The translations under genes were made by a program, and so were the position numbers. A stretch of 64,000 nt of DNA from Diadema setosum (lineage: Eukaryota; Echinodermata; Echinoidea; Diadematoida; Diadematidae), in the NCBI GenBank assembly GCA_033980235.1, contig CM067064.1:5373001-5437000 (forward strand), given 5' to 3'. The notes beneath the pieces were generated by a model. The model was not told the DNA's origin, made no database searches, and saw only the letters and a program-made list of their open reading frames with translations. The stretch's first letter is position 1. Every line of letters begins with the position of its first letter. This document shows, piece after piece, positions 60,760 through 64,000 of the stretch.

Positions 60760-61082
60760 TTTCTTTTTTTCTTCTTTTTTTCCCCTTCCTAAGTTAATTT
60801 CATGTCAGTTGACATCGGTTTCTTTGACTTTGTGTACGTATTTTTTGAGGGTCCCATACCCTACAAGCTTTGCTTTTTAAGTGGGACCCTCCATTTCCAC
60901 TCTAATCTTTGTATTAGGTATATACCTTAGAAACGAAATTCTGTTGTTACTCTTGACCACTTGTACGTTTTCCTTGAAATTGTTATAAATTTGTTCTGTA
61001 AATGTATTGTATATATATATTTTTTTTCTGTTTATTCAATGGAAATGGAAATAAAATTGAATTGAATTGAATTGAATTGAAT
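60760..61082 (+). mobile_element. LINE-like 3' end with (GAATT)n tail
   Basis: A GAGGGTCCCATA / AAGTGGGACCCTC hairpin at 60,848-60,891 is followed by T-rich sequence, GGAAATAAAATT and about six GAATT pentamers (61,053-61,081). The layout matches the segment at 17,411-17,662. I read it as the 3' end of a 5'-truncated CR1/L2-type LINE; the reverse transcriptase is missing. Confidence 0.6.
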
Positions 61083-62232
61083 TTCATATCATCATTATAT
61101 CTCACAATGATCTATCTCTTCGTACTGCAAATCAAATGATGGAATCATCATTGTTGAGATGGTAACTCATGTTGTTTCTACAATGTTTCTACACGCCATT
61201 CATTATGACGATGTTGATGTAACACTAACATTCTATCGTCAATGATAAAGTTACTGAAAGAGAAGTACCCAAATGCCCAGTGGTATGCACCTTACCTTGA
61301 CTAATACACAAACTCACAATAACAAGACAGGTCGTGTAAAACCAATCGTCAGATATGACTATTACACTTACATAATAGTCCTCGCTATGTGGAAATCGTT
61401 CCAGAATTGAGAGTATGGAAAGAAAAAATGTGGAATGGTACTCTATGGAACCTATCTTTCTACTTTGAGCCGGTGGGCATGGTTATGACGAGGTGTATTA
61501 GCAGTGATTAAGTTGAGGTGTTATGCATTTTCAGCTAATCATTACAACTGATGATATCTCAGAAGGGGATAAATTTTGAGGGTTTGAGCTTTTGTAATAG
61601 TGGGCACAAAAACTGAAGACTGAAATTATTTTAAAAGAAAAAAACAAACATCTTGCACGACTCTCCATCACTATAGATAATTCCTAAATTTGTGAATTTC
61701 TCAAATGAAAACCTTTTTCACACCATGCGCAGCAGAGGCCATCATGGACCCAGGAACGCACTTGGATGTTAAGAAGCTTTTTTTTTTTTTTTGGACATGT
61801 TAGATAGATAGATAGATAGATAGAGAGAGAGTATAGCACCCTCCTCCAGAGCTTTGGCGGCAATGTATTCTTAATATAGAAATTCAGCAGACGGTGTCTA
61901 AGTAGCAAGATTGCTGATAGCATGTGTGTACATAATCATGCGTGTTGCATTGGCTCCAAGTTTGAGAGAGGATGGTATATACTTAATATATAAGAGAGAA
62001 ACCGAAAGCGCGAGGAAAACGGAGAGCAATAGAGACAAAAACAAACAAACAAACAAACAAACAAAGAAACAAACATAATTTGGAAAGGAAGATAGTGAGA
62101 AATGAATAAATGGAGAAATATATACATACAGACATACAGACATAATCCTATGACATAACAATGATAAGGATGTCAGTGATGAACATGATCAAATGACTAT
62201 AATGATATTGATAAGAATAAGACTGATAATCA
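61083..62232. other. spacer with simple repeats and one doubtful exon
   Basis: A GATA run at about 61,801-61,824 and an AAAC run at about 62,038-62,066 are present. On the minus strand, 61,318-61,384 has an acceptor-like CCACATAG, 22 open codons and a donor GTGAGT; it would join in phase to the exon at 59,954-60,090. The peptide shows nothing familiar, so I do not add it to the gene. Confidence 0.3.
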
Positions 62233-63516
62233 TCATTGTTCACGGACAAGTGGAGTGAACGATGTCTCCGACTGCTCTGTGACGGGGTAACATTCCGGTG
62301 ATTTTGTGTCCTCAGTCCACGGGAATCGACCAGTCCTGATAACCTTAGCTATTGAGAAAAATCACACAGATGAAAGGAGGGGGAAAAAAGAAAGAAAATA
62401 CAGATGGACTGTTCTGCTGTTTATACTGTGCTCAAAAGGTTTAGCTCCAGTGGAAAAAAAAAAACTGTTATAGACAGATAGAGTGGAAGGGAAAGCTTGG
62501 TAAAGGTGGTCTGATAATACCTAATGTAATAGATTTTTCCCTTAGGCCTCACTGGAATAGGTAAGATTGGTCTCCTTATTATGACTCATTATTGTTGCAG
62601 TTATCATCATAATTACTGTTATTATCATGACATTATGGTTTCATTCATTCAAGCGTATGGCACAATGTGTCTGGCTGATACCATTTACTGACTATTGCTA
62701 GTCACCTGGGGCGAGGGACCCCGGGGACGAACCACGAGGGGTTGGCATCATTCGCATGTGACAATGATGATAACCATCAAAGACATGTTGAATTCAAGTA
62801 AAAGAATGCATTATGTGTGAGGGCATGGAGGGGGCGCATGCAGTCCTTTGGACGTTGTCATCAACTTTGGTGAGAGTAATGATTAATAAAGAGTGGCGGG
62901 TATGTAAAAAAAAAAAAAAAAACACTCTCACTGTTGAGTAAAGTGGTTGGGTGACACGCAGATCACTATGGTATGGTGGTCCTGAAGTACGCTCGACAAC
63001 AGGTCATGTTGCGACCTGGTCGCAAAATTCGCGATTTGGGACGCCAAGTTCGTGACTCGGGACGCGAATTTCATGACCCGGGACACGAACTTAGCGACCG
63101 GGGACGCAAAATTCTCGTCCTGTGGTCGCGAATTTCGTTACCACAGGACGCGAATTTTGCGTCCCCGGTCGCCAAATTCGTGTCCCCGGTCGCCAAGTTC
63201 GTGTCCCCGGTCGCCAAGTTTGTGTCCCGGGTCACGAACTGGGCGTCCCAAATCGCGAATTTCGCGACCTGGTCGCAAAATTCACGGCGCACATGACCTG
63301 TCGTCGAGCGTACTTCAGGGCCACCATACTATGGCAACATGATTGAAAAAACACACACACAACAATGAAGAAAAGGGAAGAAAGCTTTTAGATTTCCAGT
63401 TAAAGCATTTTGTGGTCTTACCTACTTTCGCGCCTTTGATCAAACAAGTATGTTGTCCCCTTCTTACTCTCACTCTGTCACTGTCGGTCTTTATCTTGTT
63501 CCATTTCCACTTGTAA
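62233..63516 (-). CDS. unrecognised multi-exon gene, copy B (3' part)
   Basis: Two minus-strand exons: 63,422-63,516 begins YKWKWNKIKTDSDR, with acceptor ctgtag on the plus strand and donor gtaag. 62,233-62,348 begins AKVIRTGRFPWTEDTKSPEC and ends PLVREQ before a stop. Splice sites, phases and most residues agree with copy A. The first exon is 95 bases against 92 in copy A, a difference of exactly one codon. The terminal exon leaves the homology after SFTP, so the protein ends about 95 residues earlier and has no hydrophobic tail. Upstream exons would lie past the window end. It could be a separate gene, an alternative 3' end of one gene with copy A, or a duplicated fragment that has not yet decayed. 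Confidence 0.6.
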
Positions 63517-63545
63517 CTGTAGATTTAAAACCGAGGCAAAAGAAA
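62250..63545. repeat. segmental duplication, copy B
   Basis: Direct duplicate of 58,130-59,095. It differs by scattered substitutions, small indels and a 357-base insertion at 62,972-63,328. The homology ends on the left at about 62,250, inside the terminal exon of the gene. Confidence 0.9.
62972..63328. mobile_element. 357-bp CpG-rich foldback element with target-site duplication
   Basis: The ends are TATGGTGG and CCACCATA, flanked by CTATGG on both sides (62,966-62,971 and 63,329-63,334). Nearly the whole element is an inverted repeat. Outer arms share CTGAAGTACGCTCGAC and AGGTCATG; the centre is CCTGTGGTCGCGAA..TACCACAGG near 63,119-63,150. GTCCCCGGTCGCCAA repeats three times in the right arm. 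The homologous site in copy A (about 58,881-58,900) lacks it and has a single CTATGG. The ORFs of about 70-107 codons across it are by-products of its GC-rich symmetry. Confidence 0.9.
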
Positions 63546-63804
63546 CAAATCACAGACGATTGTGTTATAATAATTACTGTATCTTATTCTGTGAATCATT
63601 TTCACCAGACTATAAAAGAGAAGTAGTTTAACTAAATTCGTTAGTTTAGAGAATGAAAAACAACAATAGAAAAGCAAAGTTTCATAAAAATCGTCAAATC
63701 AATTTTATGTTAAAATTCAGAATCTACTGACGAATGATTTTATATATCATGTCTTTCGGCAATAGTGACACTCAAAACTCGACCTTACTGAAGTTGGTTT
63801 GTTG

Positions 63805-63841
63805 TCGTTGTTGATGTTGTTGTTGTTGTTGTTGTTGTTGC
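63805..63841. repeat. (GTT)n microsatellite
   Basis: About ten GTT units, imperfect at the left side. Confidence 0.9.
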
Positions 63842-63862
63842 CGGTTTCTCCGGGGTAACCTC

Positions 63863-64000
63863 AAACCACTTCCAAACTTTAAGACGCAAGGTGTAATTTG
63901 GATTTGAATTAACCACTTCCGAACTTTAAGACACAAGGTGTAATTTGGATTTGGATTCATTCATTCAAATCCAAAATCCAAATCCAAATTACACCTTGTG
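63863..64000. repeat. 47-bp direct repeat followed by an inverted copy
   Basis: Units at 63,863 and 63,910 share ACTTTAAGAC(A/G)CAAGGTGTA and ATTTGGATTTG. From about 63,966 the complement (CCAAATCCAAATTACACCTT) begins, so a palindromic arrangement runs past the window end. It may be the left half of another foldback element. Confidence 0.75.

Noticed and set aside
61318..61384. Additional upstream exon of the copy A gene
   Set aside because: Splice-like borders and phase fit, but it is only 22 codons, has no match in copy B within the window and no recognisable content.
62973..63342. Overlapping ORFs of about 70-107 codons on both strands
   Set aside because: They lie inside the CpG-rich foldback element. 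Opposite strands give similar repeated peptides because the DNA is palindromic.

Overview
The window looks like nuclear DNA of a multicellular animal. It is AT-rich, with long non-coding stretches, many dinucleotide and trinucleotide microsatellites, introns with GT..AG borders, decayed LINE remains and a large set of short inverted-repeat (MITE or foldback) elements. Two intronless amine-receptor-like GPCRs and an LRR-Ig membrane protein suggest a marine invertebrate deuterostome. An echinoderm, perhaps a sea urchin, is my best guess, but nothing here settles the species. ORF shadows and repeat-encoded ORFs are left out.

Layout: 1-11 kb has no recognisable gene. It holds foldback elements, including an ACGT-rich one at 2.0-2.5 kb, a TTAA-flanked one at 6.4-6.7 kb and a nested pair at 9.3-11.0 kb, plus simple repeats. 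At 11.1-11.6 kb lies a decayed LINE reverse transcriptase. At 11.7-13.3 kb (-) and 23.7-25.3 kb (-) lie two single-exon class A GPCR paralogs. Between them are LINE tails, a tRNA-like sequence inside an inverted-repeat element and a TTAGACGAA-motif repeat. 25-33 kb is repeats and microsatellites. At 33.3-38.7 kb (+) is a complete five-exon gene for a DUF1295/steroid 5-alpha-reductase-like membrane protein; all intron phases agree. It is followed by a 168-bp tandem repeat. 42-44.2 kb is a cluster of one repeat family in both orientations. At 50.0-51.6 kb (+) is a single-coding-exon LRR-Ig-transmembrane receptor.

The least obvious content is at the right end. Two copies of a roughly 1-kb segment (about 58.1-59.1 kb and 62.2-63.5 kb) each carry two short exons on the minus strand with conserved splice sites, matching intron phases and a length difference of exactly one codon. 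A third exon of copy A at 59,954-60,090 joins in phase. I read this as an unrecognised, locally duplicated multi-exon gene. Copy A ends in a hydrophobic tail anchor; copy B stops before it. The intron of copy B contains a 357-bp CpG-rich foldback element with target-site duplications, and copy A preserves the empty site.

The genes show no shared pathway. The two GPCRs are tandem paralogs; the others are neighbours without an evident functional link.
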